Shown: positions 1 to 8,733 of the stretch, in pieces
How positions within the stretch are numbered: position 1 is the first letter of the stretch
Layout of the letters: every line of letters begins with the position of its first letter
Source of the DNA: Bacillus sp. J37
GTDB taxonomy: Bacteria; Bacillota; Bacilli; Bacillales; Bacillaceae
Length of the DNA: 49,869 nt
Assembly: GCF_000518865.1 (NCBI RefSeq)
Contig: NZ_JAEK01000039.1
Location: forward strand, 1 to 49,869
Reading direction: 5' to 3'
Notes under the pieces: generated by a model
What the model was told of the DNA's origin: nothing
Databases searched by the model: none
Seen by the model: the letters and a program-made list of their open reading frames with translations, nothing else
Program-made: the position numbers and the translations under genes

Positions 1-166
<166 letters not shown>

Positions 167-302
167 GTGTTTGATATAGCTCTTAAAAAAATGTTGTACT
201 ATATAGTACGTTTTTGTTAATCGAAATTAACGTTGGCACGCTTGGTTTTGTTTAGTTTTCAAAGATCATTAGTTTGTCGTTTCTCTCAGAAGCGACTTTA
301 TT

Positions 303-332
303 AATATAACATGTAGCAACTATTAAAGTCAA
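303..332 (-). promoter_or_regulatory. rRNA operon promoter P2
   Basis: On the minus strand there is a TTGACT -35 box (327-332) and a TATATT -10 box (303-308) with 18 bp between them (17 bp if TTATAT is used). It lies about 130 bp upstream of the 16S 5' end. Together with the box pair at 386-414 it forms the tandem P1-P2 arrangement usual for Bacillus rrn operons. Confidence 0.8.
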
Positions 333-385
333 CATGTTTTTTCATCAACCGGAAGTAACTGAATGCCTCTCGGATGACTTTTACT

Positions 386-414
386 ACTATATCAGCAATA
401 CATCATATAGTCAA
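386..414 (-). promoter_or_regulatory. rRNA operon promoter P1
   Basis: TTGACT (-35, 409-414) and TATAGT (-10, 386-391) are separated by exactly 17 bp on the minus strand, about 80 bp upstream of P2. This is a strong sigma-A promoter. Because it is so close to 16S, no gene lies between promoter and rRNA. Confidence 0.8.
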
Positions 415-444
415 CAATAAATTTCAGAACAAAAAAACAAGGCT

Positions 445-545
445 TTGATCAGCCTAGGGCATAAACCACAAATAATAGAAGACATTCTTTGTCATCAATT
501 CATTTGCGGCTAGACTCTCTAGGGGCTAGACACTGGCAGTTTAAG
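445..545 (-). repeat. Dispersed palindromic intergenic repeat, copy A
   Basis: This stretch matches the element at 41925-42040 in order and sequence: TTGATCAG, CATAA.CC.CAAAT, TCATTTG.GGCT, then GGGGCTAG.C.CTG. The two inner arms (CC.CAAAT and ATTTG.GG) are complementary, so it can fold back on itself. It lies between the rrn promoters and the pbuG terminator. I recognise this layout from repeats common in Bacillus intergenic regions, but that is recollection and not a search result. Confidence 0.65.
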
Positions 546-638
546 AATGCGACGTCAATCTCCACGACTGCATTTGCACTTCCTGTGCTTTCGGGGTTGG
601 ATGTCTCGCACTTATCACAGTTCAGTTTCCTAAGCAAT

Positions 639-662
639 TAAAAAAAGGAAGCAAATGCTCCC
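639..662 (-). terminator. pbuG transcription terminator
   Basis: The minus strand reads GGGAGCA-ttt-TGCTTCC followed by seven T residues, 14 bp after the pbuG stop codon. It is a short intrinsic terminator. Positions 546-638, between it and repeat A, hold nothing I can identify. Confidence 0.8.
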
Positions 663-676
663 TTCTCAAATCGTTA

Positions 677-1999
677 TTAAGCTAAGAATACAAAATATAG
701 AATAAAGATAACAAACAAACCGTACATAACAGGATGAATATCTTTCGCTTTACCCTTCATCATCATTGTGATTGGATAAAAGATAAAACCAACAGCAATC
801 CCTGTTGCAATGCTGTATGCTAATGGCATTGTAATAATAGTTAAAAATGCCGGTACTGCAATTTCAAAACGATTCCAATCAATATTACCAAGTGATGCTA
901 CCATTAATGCTCCTACAATAATCAATGCTGGTGCAGTTACTGCAGATGTAATAACTCCTAGTAACGGAGAGAAAAACAAAGCTAATAGAAATAAGATAGC
1001 TGTTACAACAGAGGCAAAACCTGATCGTGCACCTGCAGCAACCCCTGCAGAAGATTCAACATATGATGTTGTCGTAGATGTACCTAAGATAGAACCTACA
1101 ACCGTAGCAGCTGAGTCAGCGAACAACGCTTTCCCTGCTCTTGGTAATTTATTGTCTTTCATTAGTCCCGCTTGGTTCGCAACCCCAACTAATGTTCCAG
1201 CTGTATCAAAGAAATCCACGAATAAGAAAGTTAAAATAACAACAAGCATTTGAATTGTAAAGATCTGATCTAAATTCATAAATGCCTGTCCAAAAGTCGG
1301 TGCTAAGCTTGGTATAGCTCCAACCACCTTATCTGGTACAGCAATTTGGCTTGTGAACATTCCAACGATAGCTGTAATAAGCATTCCGTAAAAAATACCG
1401 CCTTTTACTCCACGAACCATTAATATAACAGTCACAAAAATACCGAAGATCGCAAGCAATGTTTGAGGATTTGTAAAATCACCTAAGCTAACTAAAGTAG
1501 CATCATTATTAACGATAATTCCTGCGTTTTGAAAACCAACAAATGTTATAAATAAACCAATCCCGGCACTTACAGCGAACTTTAGCTCAGCCGGAATAGA
1601 ATTAATAATTTTTTCACGTAATCCTGTTAGAGTTAGAAGAATAAAAATAACACCTGACACTAAAACCCCTGATAGTGCTGTTTGCCAAGGTACTCCCATT
1701 GTCAATACAACTGTAAAAGAGAAAAATGCATTTAATCCCATACCCGGCGCTAAAGCGATAGGGTACTTCGCTATGAGACCCATTAACAACGACCCGACTG
1801 CAGCTGCTATTGCTGTAGCTGTAAAGATCGCTCCCGTATCCATTCTCATATCAGCCGGCAAATCCGGAATAGATGTCATTGCCAATGTGTTCGGGTTAAC
1901 AAATAAAATATAAGCCATAGATAAGAACGTTGTTAAACCACCAATAAATTCACGTCGATAATTTGTACCTAATTCATCAAACTGAAAAAACTTTTTCAT
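677..1999 (-). CDS. pbuG: Hypoxanthine/guanine permease PbuG (AzgA/NCS2 family)
   Basis: This is an inner-membrane purine permease that imports hypoxanthine and guanine for salvage. The 440 residues equal the length I recall for B. subtilis PbuG. The sequence is almost wholly hydrophobic, with about a dozen membrane segments. Family hallmarks are the N-terminal FLSMAYILFVNP segment (about 26-37), the APGMGLNAFF motif (about 84-93) and the FVDFFDTAGTLVG motif (about 260-272), which contributes to the substrate site in NCS2 transporters. The start is firm: GAGGAGG lies 9 bases before the ATG. It is a single-gene transcript with its own sigma-A promoter, a guanine riboswitch and a terminator, so it should be shut off when guanine is plentiful. 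The upstream neighbour guaA is controlled the same way, which supports the purine role. Confidence 0.95.
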   Translation of the reverse strand: MKKFFQFDELGTNYRREFIGGLTTFLSMAYILFVNPNTLAMTSIPDLPADMRMDTGAIFTATAIAAAVGSLLMGLIAKYPIALAPGMGLNAFFSFTVVLTMGVPWQTALSGVLVSGVIFILLTLTGLREKIINSIPAELKFAVSAGIGLFITFVGFQNAGIIVNNDATLVSLGDFTNPQTLLAIFGIFVTVILMVRGVKGGIFYGMLITAIVGMFTSQIAVPDKVVGAIPSLAPTFGQAFMNLDQIFTIQMLVVILTFLFVDFFDTAGTLVGVANQAGLMKDNKLPRAGKALFADSAATVVGSILGTSTTTSYVESSAGVAAGARSGFASVVTAILFLLALFFSPLLGVITSAVTAPALIIVGALMVASLGNIDWNRFEIAVPAFLTIITMPLAYSIATGIAVGFIFYPITMMMKGKAKDIHPVMYGLFVIFILYFVFLA

Positions 2000-2066
2000 A
2001 AATAGGTATTCCTCCTCAGTATTAGTTCATTAGCATATACGACTATTTTCCCCATTAATATCCAAA

Positions 2067-2219
2067 TAAAAAAGCGCCCAACATTACGTGAGCGCTTGAC
2101 TAAAAAAATATTAATGGCAGGTTTAATCGAACCATGCTATTAATACCTCGTAGTCAAGCCATTTACGGTAGCTTGGTAGAAACTTTCGAGCCATATCCTC
2201 GACATTATACGACGTATTC
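2067..2219 (-). promoter_or_regulatory. Guanine riboswitch of pbuG with terminator
   Basis: On the minus strand the aptamer spans about 2219 to 2142. P1 pairs AATAC.TCGTA with TACGAGGTATT. The junction contains TATAAT, ATATGG, GTTTCTACC and CCGTAAAT. The specificity base is C (GACTACG), as in guanine/hypoxanthine aptamers; adenine aptamers have U there. Two hairpins follow. One pairs TATTAATAGCA with TGCCATTAATA and ends in seven T (about 2107-2146). The second is AAGCGC...GCGCTT with a T tract (2067-2098). The first overlaps the 3' side of P1 by a few bases, so it may be part of the switch. The second is the likely terminator. Ligand binding should stop transcription before pbuG. Confidence 0.9.
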
Positions 2220-2241
2220 CGACTTATTTAATTCTACCTTT

Positions 2242-2270
2242 ATTTTATCAGCACACCTTATTTTAGTCAA
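2242..2270 (-). promoter_or_regulatory. pbuG promoter (sigma-A)
   Basis: TTGACT (2265-2270) and TAAAAT (2242-2247) are 17 bp apart on the minus strand, about 22 bp upstream of the aptamer. It is a near-consensus promoter, as expected for a gene regulated at termination and not at initiation. Confidence 0.8.
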
Positions 2271-2271
2271 T

Positions 2272-2304
2272 AAAAAAAACGAACATTATTTTAAATAATG
2301 TTCG
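2272..2304 (-). terminator. guaA terminator
   Basis: The minus strand has a 12-bp stem, CGAACATTATTT pairing with AAATAATGTTCG, followed by eight T residues. It begins 14 bases after the guaA stop and abuts the -35 box of pbuG, so guaA and pbuG are separate transcripts. Confidence 0.9.
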
Positions 2305-2317
2305 TTTTGTTCGTATT

Positions 2318-3859
2318 TTACTCCCACTCAATTGTTGCAGGTGGTTTGCTAGTAATATCATACACCACACGATTAATGTGTTTAACTTCATTTACAATTC
2401 TTGTTGAAATAACCTCTAATACATCCCAAGGAATTCTGGCCCAATCAGATGTCATTCCATCAATTGATGTTACAGCTCTAATTCCGATTGTGTAATCATA
2501 TGTTCTTGCATCACCCATTACACCAACACTTCGAATGTCAGGTAATACTGTAAAGTACTGCCAGATGTCACGATCAAGCCCTGCCTTTTTGATCTCTTCA
2601 CGTAAAATATAGTCTGATTCACGAACAATCTCAAGTTTTTCATCAGTGATTTCTCCAAGCACACGGATTCCTAATCCTGGACCAGGGAACGGCTGTCTCC
2701 ATACAATTTCATCGGGAATACCAAGTTCTGTTCCAAGAGCACGAACTTCATCTTTAAATAAAGTATTTAACGGCTCAATTAGTTGGAATTCCATATCTTC
2801 CGGCAGACCGCCTACGTTGTGATGGGATTTAATGGTTTGAGCTGTTGCTGTACCACTTTCAATAATATCCGTATAAAGAGTACCTTGAGCTAAAAATTCA
2901 ATACCTTCCAATTTAGCCGACTCATCATCAAAAACATAGATAAACTCGTTACCAATGATTTTACGTTTTTGCTCAGGATCTGATACACCTTTTAGTTTAT
3001 CTAAGAAACGATCCTTCGCGTCCACTTTAATAACATTCATGTTGAAGCCTTCACTAAAGGTCTTCATTACACTCTCCGCTTCATTTTTACGCAGTAATCC
3101 ATGATCCACGAAGATACATGTTAATTGATCACCAATTGCCTTATGAATTAAAACTGCTACAACAGATGAATCAACTCCACCACTTAATGCACATAGAACT
3201 TTTTTATTTCCTACCTTTTGCTTCAGCTTGTCCGTTTCCATTTCAATAAAGTTTTCCATAGACCAGTTACCTGCACTGCCGCAAATATTGAAAACAAAGT
3301 TTTTAAGTAATTCATTTCCAAATTCAGAATGACGAACCTCAGGGTGGAATTGAACACCATAAAACTTACGATCTTCATTACTCATTGCTGCAAATGGGCA
3401 AGAAGTGCTTGTAGCATCTACATGGAAACCTTCTGGAATTTCTTGTACCAAATCACCATGACTCATCCAAACAACCTGCTGCTCAGGCAACTCTTTAAAA
3501 AGAGCCGGATTTCCATGCACATCTATTGTCGCTTTTCCGTATTCACGGTGATCTGCAGGAACAACCTTACCACCAAGTTTATGTGTCATAAGCTGCATTC
3601 CATAACAAATACCTAGTACAGGAATACCTAAATCAAAGATTTTCTCATCACAATCAAATGCATTTTCTCCATACACACTATTAGGTCCACCAGAAAGAAT
3701 GATTCCCTTTGGATTCATTTGTTTAATTTCTTCAGCTGTAAGAGTGTGGGGATGTAACTCACTATACACTCCAAATTCACGGATACGTCTTGTGATTAAC
3801 TGATTGTACTGACTTCCGAAGTCTAAAACTACTACCATTTCATGAATGTTTGCCACCAT
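2318..3859 (-). CDS. guaA: GMP synthase (glutamine-hydrolysing)
   Basis: This cytoplasmic enzyme converts XMP to GMP using ATP and glutamine, the last step of GMP synthesis. The N-terminal class-I amidotransferase domain (about 1-200) has the nucleophile Cys85 in GICYGMQ and the His172/Glu174 pair in FHPEV. The ATP-pyrophosphatase domain carries the P-loop SGGVDSS (226-232). The C-terminal dimerisation domain ends in KPPATIEWE. From the chosen ATG the protein has 513 residues, the length I recall for B. subtilis GuaA. A longer reading frame exists (to 3886), but only the ATG at 3859 has a GAGGTG just upstream, and the N-terminus then aligns with known GuaA. It sits behind a guanine riboswitch and downstream of the yeaC-yeaD-yebA operon. 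Confidence 0.97.
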   Translation of the reverse strand: MVANIHEMVVVLDFGSQYNQLITRRIREFGVYSELHPHTLTAEEIKQMNPKGIILSGGPNSVYGENAFDCDEKIFDLGIPVLGICYGMQLMTHKLGGKVVPADHREYGKATIDVHGNPALFKELPEQQVVWMSHGDLVQEIPEGFHVDATSTSCPFAAMSNEDRKFYGVQFHPEVRHSEFGNELLKNFVFNICGSAGNWSMENFIEMETDKLKQKVGNKKVLCALSGGVDSSVVAVLIHKAIGDQLTCIFVDHGLLRKNEAESVMKTFSEGFNMNVIKVDAKDRFLDKLKGVSDPEQKRKIIGNEFIYVFDDESAKLEGIEFLAQGTLYTDIIESGTATAQTIKSHHNVGGLPEDMEFQLIEPLNTLFKDEVRALGTELGIPDEIVWRQPFPGPGLGIRVLGEITDEKLEIVRESDYILREEIKKAGLDRDIWQYFTVLPDIRSVGVMGDARTYDYTIGIRAVTSIDGMTSDWARIPWDVLEVISTRIVNEVKHINRVVYDITSKPPATIEWE

Positions 3860-3968
3860 CGTCACCTCATCGTATATTTCATGCACTTATTAGTATGCTA
3901 AAAAGACCATAGTATCCATACAAAAGGTTCATAACCCAGTAAATACACCTATCCATCGTCTAAATAGC

Positions 3969-4148
3969 AAAAAACCAGAATCCACCTTCATCATGGACAA
4001 TACATCCATGTATATTACATCTTTATGATGCAATAATTGAAGAAGGCAGAATTCTAGTTACATTACGAACTTATTCTGCCTTCATAGTCGGGAAATTTAT
4101 GGTTACCCGGTAGAGACTCTCGATCCATATTATCGAGGATATATGAAG
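3969..4148 (-). promoter_or_regulatory. Guanine riboswitch of guaA with antiterminator and terminator
   Basis: The aptamer (4148 to 4080, minus strand) has P1 CTTCATA/TATGAAG, ATATGG, TCTCTACC, CATAAAT and GACTATG with the guanine-specific C. The usual GTTTCTACC is GTCTCTACC here; this changes the position that flips out of the core and tolerates variation. The expression platform is unusually clear. GAAGGCAGAAT, which includes the 3' side of P1, pairs perfectly with ATTCTGCCTTC (4042-4083, antiterminator). The released ATTCTGCCTTC strand can instead pair with GAAGGTGGATTCTGG, which ends in six T (3969-4057, terminator). Guanine should favour P1 and therefore termination. Confidence 0.92.
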
Positions 4149-4164
4149 GTCTATTAATTTTTTA

Positions 4165-4194
4165 ATTCTATCAATCTCACATGCAATTGGTCAA
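4165..4194 (-). promoter_or_regulatory. guaA promoter (sigma-A)
   Basis: TTGACC (4189-4194) and TAGAAT (4165-4170) are 18 bp apart on the minus strand. The -35 box overlaps the last codons of the upstream transglutaminase gene. The start site would fall at the 5' edge of the guaA riboswitch. Confidence 0.7.
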
Positions 4195-6404
4195 GATGAT
4201 GTCCTTTTAATTAAATTTTCCCACAATTCAACTGATTTTCCCCATTCATCTTTTGCATTATCTTGTCTGTACAATGCCTTTTCATAGTTTTTGGTTAATG
4301 CCGTCATATGAACCATTTGAAAATACTCATCAATGTAACGAGCATATTCCCTTAAAGTTTGACCTTCTTTTCGTTTAATCCCTCGTCTTTCATACTGTTT
4401 TAACAGGGATTCATAGGCTTGGAAAAACACATCATCATCTGATCGATTCTTATATTTCATTATAATTAATCCTGGAAGCCACTTCATTCTTGTTCGATAG
4501 ACGATAAAGATCAATAAAGCTCCCACAATTAATAGTGTATACAAGCCCATACTCCCCAAACGAAAATCACCCATGTTTAATCCAGCGTTGTTCGTTGAGG
4601 ACGCAGTTTCTTCCTTTTCCGCTTCCTCAGGCTTTTCGGGAGTTTGTTCAGGTTCTTTTTCTTCATCTAAAACTTCCTCAGGTTCCTCTTTATCCTCTGT
4701 TTTTGTTACATCCCTATAATCATTCGTTAACGTATAAGGATTAACGAAACCTTTTGTTGGTTCAAAAGGGACCCAGCCAACATCATCAAAGTATATTTCC
4801 ACCCAAGAATGAGCATTATTGTTTGTCACAACATATTCTCTTTTATTATTCTCTGCCGTACTTACAAACTCACCTTCTGTATATCCTTTCACCCAACGTG
4901 CAGGTATATCGACGGCTCTTAATAAAACAATCATCGACGTTGAGAAATTATCACAATAGCCTTTAAATGTCTCAAATAAAAATTGATCTACATAATCCTG
5001 TTCAGCTCCAGGAACAGGGATCTCTTCTTTATCATAGGTATATTCAGCACTACCTAAATAATCCTCTATCGCCTTCGCTTTATCAAACTGATTGTCCTTT
5101 GATTCTGTAATAGATACCGCAAGCTCCCGAACCCGCTCTGGTAGTGATTCAGGTAATTGTGTATACCTTTCTATAAAACCTTCTGGTACATCTTCGAAAG
5201 TTCGTACTTTCTTCATCTCATTTAATGGATATAGCGGGAGATCATATGTCACGTCATATGACAGAAAATCTTTCCTGGCACCCTCATCATCCTGAAATGG
5301 GGATATCATTTCCGAATTCCGATTAAGAAATAGCGGTAATCCCGATTCAGTTTTAACAGATGTTAAACCAAGAGGATAGATCACATGTAGATAACGATAT
5401 TCTTGATTAATCGTAATGCTGGATTCAAGACTTTTTGTCTCTACTCTATCATCAAACCAGTTTAGCTCATCCGGAATGGAGCTTATTTCTTCCTGTACTG
5501 CTTCAGGATCAGAAGCCTGCCAACCCTTACCCGTGTATACATCCTTTGTTTCCACTCTCCAGTAATGCCTGTCTGAAGATGTATGTCTAAATACTTCAGT
5601 ATCATCACTAACAAACGATCCTCCCAATGAGTCATCATTCGGGCTATACCCAATCCTTTTCGTATCTCCTCCACCTTCATCTTGTTGCCCGACTGCTGTT
5701 ATAAACGGAACAGGATCAGGCCATTGCGGTGAAGCTTTAGGTGCTAGAATTGCAAGTATCATTGAAAAGACAATGAAAGCAAAAAGTGGCATAATCCAGC
5801 GTAAAGAAGTGATTCGTTTCACTTTAAGATTTTCAAGCTTCTTTAATCGGTCAAAATAAAGCAGACCCAGCATAAAAAAACCAATTAACACAATTCTAAC
5901 AATGGCATGGGTAGCGTCATAAGGTGTAAATGTGTCTAATACCGTAATATAAACGACAGTTAACACAAAGAAAAATAAAATTCTCTTCTGATATAAAATC
6001 CAATAATGAATTAAGTAGACCAAGAGCCAAAGTAGGATAAAGAATAGTAATGTCCGAAAATTTGACGTCATTCCCATCCAATCTGCACTTGGAATAAGAG
6101 AGAAATTAAAGCCAATATCCCGTATTAAGTCCCTTATCCATAAGAAACTGAAAAATACTCCTTCGAAATACAGTCCGTGCAGCATAAACATAATGATGAA
6201 TATCTTCACAGGAAAGGTAATATACCATTTCGTATGAAAGAACGTCATGAGAAAGCTGACACCAATAAAAAACACAAATATAAATGTATTTCCCGTATCG
6301 GTAAATGCATTTAGAGGTCTCAGCCATTCCCATAACAAAATAAACGCAAACACATAGTATAAAAGAGCACCTGATTTTCCCTCAAAACTATTAGATGCCT
6401 TCAC
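4191..6404 (-). CDS. yebA: Membrane transglutaminase-like protein (YebA family)
   Basis: This is a 737-residue membrane protein. About six hydrophobic segments fill residues 12-225. A large extracytoplasmic region follows, then a transmembrane segment near 625-645 and a cytoplasmic C-terminal tail. The transglutaminase-like core has Cys484 in KGYCDNFS, His532 in NAHSWVEIYF and an acidic residue in GWVPFEPT, the Cys-His-Asp/Glu order of this fold. A Glu/Pro-rich linker (about 570-610) joins the core to the last membrane helix. Its ATG overlaps the stop of the DUF58 gene by 4 bases, which indicates translational coupling. MoxR ATPase, DUF58 protein and TgpA-like transglutaminase commonly occur together. 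The substrate is unknown; peptide or cell-wall processing is inference. A 65-residue minus-strand ORF inside it is a shadow. Confidence 0.88.
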   Translation of the reverse strand: MKASNSFEGKSGALLYYVFAFILLWEWLRPLNAFTDTGNTFIFVFFIGVSFLMTFFHTKWYITFPVKIFIIMFMLHGLYFEGVFFSFLWIRDLIRDIGFNFSLIPSADWMGMTSNFRTLLFFILLWLLVYLIHYWILYQKRILFFFVLTVVYITVLDTFTPYDATHAIVRIVLIGFFMLGLLYFDRLKKLENLKVKRITSLRWIMPLFAFIVFSMILAILAPKASPQWPDPVPFITAVGQQDEGGGDTKRIGYSPNDDSLGGSFVSDDTEVFRHTSSDRHYWRVETKDVYTGKGWQASDPEAVQEEISSIPDELNWFDDRVETKSLESSITINQEYRYLHVIYPLGLTSVKTESGLPLFLNRNSEMISPFQDDEGARKDFLSYDVTYDLPLYPLNEMKKVRTFEDVPEGFIERYTQLPESLPERVRELAVSITESKDNQFDKAKAIEDYLGSAEYTYDKEEIPVPGAEQDYVDQFLFETFKGYCDNFSTSMIVLLRAVDIPARWVKGYTEGEFVSTAENNKREYVVTNNNAHSWVEIYFDDVGWVPFEPTKGFVNPYTLTNDYRDVTKTEDKEEPEEVLDEEKEPEQTPEKPEEAEKEETASSTNNAGLNMGDFRLGSMGLYTLLIVGALLIFIVYRTRMKWLPGLIIMKYKNRSDDDVFFQAYESLLKQYERRGIKRKEGQTLREYARYIDEYFQMVHMTALTKNYEKALYRQDNAKDEWGKSVELWENLIKRTSS

Positions 6405-7609
6405 GGGCTGCTCACCTCTTTATAGTTTTGATCTTTCACAATATGAAGCTGAATTTGACGTTGAGCCAGCCTCTCGACTAACACACTTTCCTCTTTGGAG
6501 AGATTTTCATTTTTTTCTTTTACCAGGTATAAGATAAACATTCGTTGCTGTCCTGACAACAACTCCAATTTTCTGGTTAGATCAAGGGTAAGATTTGATG
6601 TAACAACAATGCTGGTAGATTGCTTTACCTCCGTATTCAATCTATTTTCCTCTAAGACAGTGGCAAAGGAGGTTTTACTATCACAATCAACCTTGGCTAA
6701 ATGATAGAATAAATTCCTTCTATGTTGTTCATCCAATTGCATTGGAAAAACTTGTGATTGTTCTCCAACCGAAACAAACCCTACTCTCGCTCCGCTTTTT
6801 GTAATAGCTTGGATCAAAGAGGCAGCATAAGATACAGCCGTTTCAAATAATGGCGACGGGGTACGATCAAAAAAGATAACCACATCATGGCTTTGCATTT
6901 GTTCGAACTCTTTTGTCATAATTGAATCTCTTCTAGCTGTTGCCTTCCAATCAATCCATGCGAACTTGTCACCCGGTTGGTATTCCCTGACTCCTACTGC
7001 CATTGTTGAATCCTGCCAATATTTTGTTAAGGTTGATGCCGCCCCCTGTTCATATTGCTTTTGATTTGAATGATAGACAAGGTCAACAGTTGAAGGATAC
7101 ACTAAGAAATAATTTTCCTCCTCTACTGTTATTTCTTTTTCAATCAACCCAAAAAGATCTCCTGTTCTGAGACGAATTGATCTAAAATGATGTTCACCAC
7201 GCGGCATCTCAAGAAGAGCATAACTAAATGACATTGTTTTATTAAACCAAGGGAAAAAGAGTTTCTTAGGCTCTTCCAATCTTTTCACACCCATTAGCTT
7301 TTCAGTTAATTCATCTTCAACAAGTAAGTAAAATAGCGGGAAGGGAAATGATCTCTTAATTGTAATTGTGCCAATTAATCGCTGGCCAACCGAAAATTGA
7401 TCCTGATTAATTCGTCTCGTAACCCGGAATGAACGAATAGGGTAAATCATTAATAAAAGGGAGTAAATAGCAAAGGGAAGAAAGCTGTAAAATAAAAACC
7501 AGCTTACAAACCCACCTTGAAACATCGCATAACTAAACGCAATCAACGTAAAAAACAAGAGGGAAACAACCTTCCAGCCAGCCTTTAAACTCTTTAGGAC
7601 ATCACTCAT
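6401..7609 (-). CDS. yeaD: DUF58 domain protein (YeaD family)
   Basis: The 402 residues begin with two membrane segments (about 15-60). The DUF58 signature EYQPGDKFAWIDWKATAR (about 210-230) follows, then a von Willebrand-like fold starting DVVIFFDRTPS. The function is unknown. In MoxR-linked operons such proteins are thought to act with the ATPase as assembly or activation partners, by analogy with VWA proteins. The ATG directly abuts the stop codon of the MoxR gene, and the stop overlaps the transglutaminase start. The three genes therefore form one tightly coupled transcript. Confidence 0.88.
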   Translation of the reverse strand: MSDVLKSLKAGWKVVSLLFFTLIAFSYAMFQGGFVSWFLFYSFLPFAIYSLLLMIYPIRSFRVTRRINQDQFSVGQRLIGTITIKRSFPFPLFYLLVEDELTEKLMGVKRLEEPKKLFFPWFNKTMSFSYALLEMPRGEHHFRSIRLRTGDLFGLIEKEITVEEENYFLVYPSTVDLVYHSNQKQYEQGAASTLTKYWQDSTMAVGVREYQPGDKFAWIDWKATARRDSIMTKEFEQMQSHDVVIFFDRTPSPLFETAVSYAASLIQAITKSGARVGFVSVGEQSQVFPMQLDEQHRRNLFYHLAKVDCDSKTSFATVLEENRLNTEVKQSTSIVVTSNLTLDLTRKLELLSGQQRMFILYLVKEKNENLSKEESVLVERLAQRQIQLHIVKDQNYKEVSSP

Positions 7610-8572
7610 TTACTTACTCATTGCCCTTTGCACTGGCACAGGCGTTTTTGAAATAATTTCCTTCACAATATCATCGGCACTTTTCCCTTCAAACTTGGCT
7701 TCCGGCCTCAAAATAATCCTGTGAGCTAATGTAAAAGGAGCTAAATACTGAATATCATCAGGAATAATATAATCACGTCCCACAATAAACGCATACGCCT
7801 GGGCAGCCTTCATTAATGCAATAGAAGCACGGGGACTGGCCCCTAAATAAACAGATGGGTGCAACCTTGATTTTGATGTCAAATCGATAATATAATTTTT
7901 AATCGTCCCATCAACATAGACAAATTGCATTTCATTTTGAAGTTCTACCAGCTCTTCTTTTGTAATCACACTATCAATTTTATGAATAGGTCTCTCTCTT
8001 TCAGCTAAGGTTAATACCTCTAATTCTTCAGCCTTTGTTGGGTAACCCATTCTAAGCTTAAATAAAAAACGGTCTAACTGGGCTTCCGGCAATGGATATG
8101 TTCCTTCATAATCAACTGGATTTTGAGTCGCCATTACAAAAAACGGCTTAGTAAGAACTCTGGTTACACCGTCTACTGTAATACTTCCTTCCTCCATTCC
8201 TTCAAGAAGTGCTGATTGAGTCTTTGGAGAGGTACGGTTAATTTCATCCGCTAATATGATATTCCCAAAAATAGGACCTTCCCGAAATTCAAACTTTAAT
8301 TCCTTTGGATTATAAATCGAGACCCCAGTTACGTCTGAAGGCAATAAATCCGGTGTAAACTGTATTCTTTTGAATTCAGCGCCTATTGATTTAGAAAGAG
8401 CACGAACCATCATGGTTTTTCCAACACCTGGAACATCCTCTAATAGAACATGTCCATTTGCCAGAATGGCCACCAGACTTAAAATGCTTACATCTCTTTT
8501 ACCAACCATAACATTTTCTATATTTTGAATAACTCGACCGAGTTTTGGATGCATTTCTTCAATTTGAGACAT
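7610..8572 (-). CDS. yeaC: MoxR-family AAA+ ATPase (YeaC family)
   Basis: This is a cytoplasmic AAA+ ATPase of about 320 residues. Walker A is DVPGVGKTM (about 47-55), Walker B is ILADEIN (about 106-112), and the sensor-1 region is FFVMATQNP. It also has the MoxR-typical LPEAQLDRFLFK. MoxR proteins act as chaperone-like factors for partner proteins, commonly the VWA/DUF58 product of the next gene. There are two adjacent ATGs; the second (8572) is 6 bases from AGGAGG and is preferred to the first (8575), which is only 3 bases away. It is the first gene of the yeaC-yeaD-yebA operon. Confidence 0.9.
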   Translation of the reverse strand: MSQIEEMHPKLGRVIQNIENVMVGKRDVSILSLVAILANGHVLLEDVPGVGKTMMVRALSKSIGAEFKRIQFTPDLLPSDVTGVSIYNPKELKFEFREGPIFGNIILADEINRTSPKTQSALLEGMEEGSITVDGVTRVLTKPFFVMATQNPVDYEGTYPLPEAQLDRFLFKLRMGYPTKAEELEVLTLAERERPIHKIDSVITKEELVELQNEMQFVYVDGTIKNYIIDLTSKSRLHPSVYLGASPRASIALMKAAQAYAFIVGRDYIIPDDIQYLAPFTLAHRIILRPEAKFEGKSADDIVKEIISKTPVPVQRAMSK

Positions 8573-8608
8573 CATTTTCCTCCTACGGTGAAATTCTATC
8601 TATCTTCT

Positions 8609-8614
8609 ATTATA
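8609..8614 (-). promoter_or_regulatory. Possible -10 box of the yeaC operon
   Basis: A perfect TATAAT on the minus strand lies 37 bp before the yeaC start. The -35 region (TTTCGC, 18 bp upstream) matches poorly, so only the -10 box is convincing. Confidence 0.4.
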
Positions 8615-8668
8615 GTATTCTTTAGAAACGAAGCGAAACCCTTTTGCATTTAGTAATATGTACTACAC

Positions 8669-8706
8669 AAAAAAAGTGTCCCATTGAACTAATCAACTAA
8701 GACACT
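8669..8706 (-). terminator. Terminator of the two-component operon
   Basis: The minus strand has AGTGTC...GACACT with further imperfect pairing inside the stem and a run of seven T. It lies 28 bp after the sensor-kinase stop and separates the kinase from yeaC. Confidence 0.75.
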
Positions 8707-8733
8707 AATAGTAAGGAGTTTATCCTAGGCACA

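Noticed and set aside
810-1253. Long plus-strand ORF (147 codons)
   Set aside because: Antisense shadow of pbuG; similar shadows over groEL and the TctA gene were also left out.
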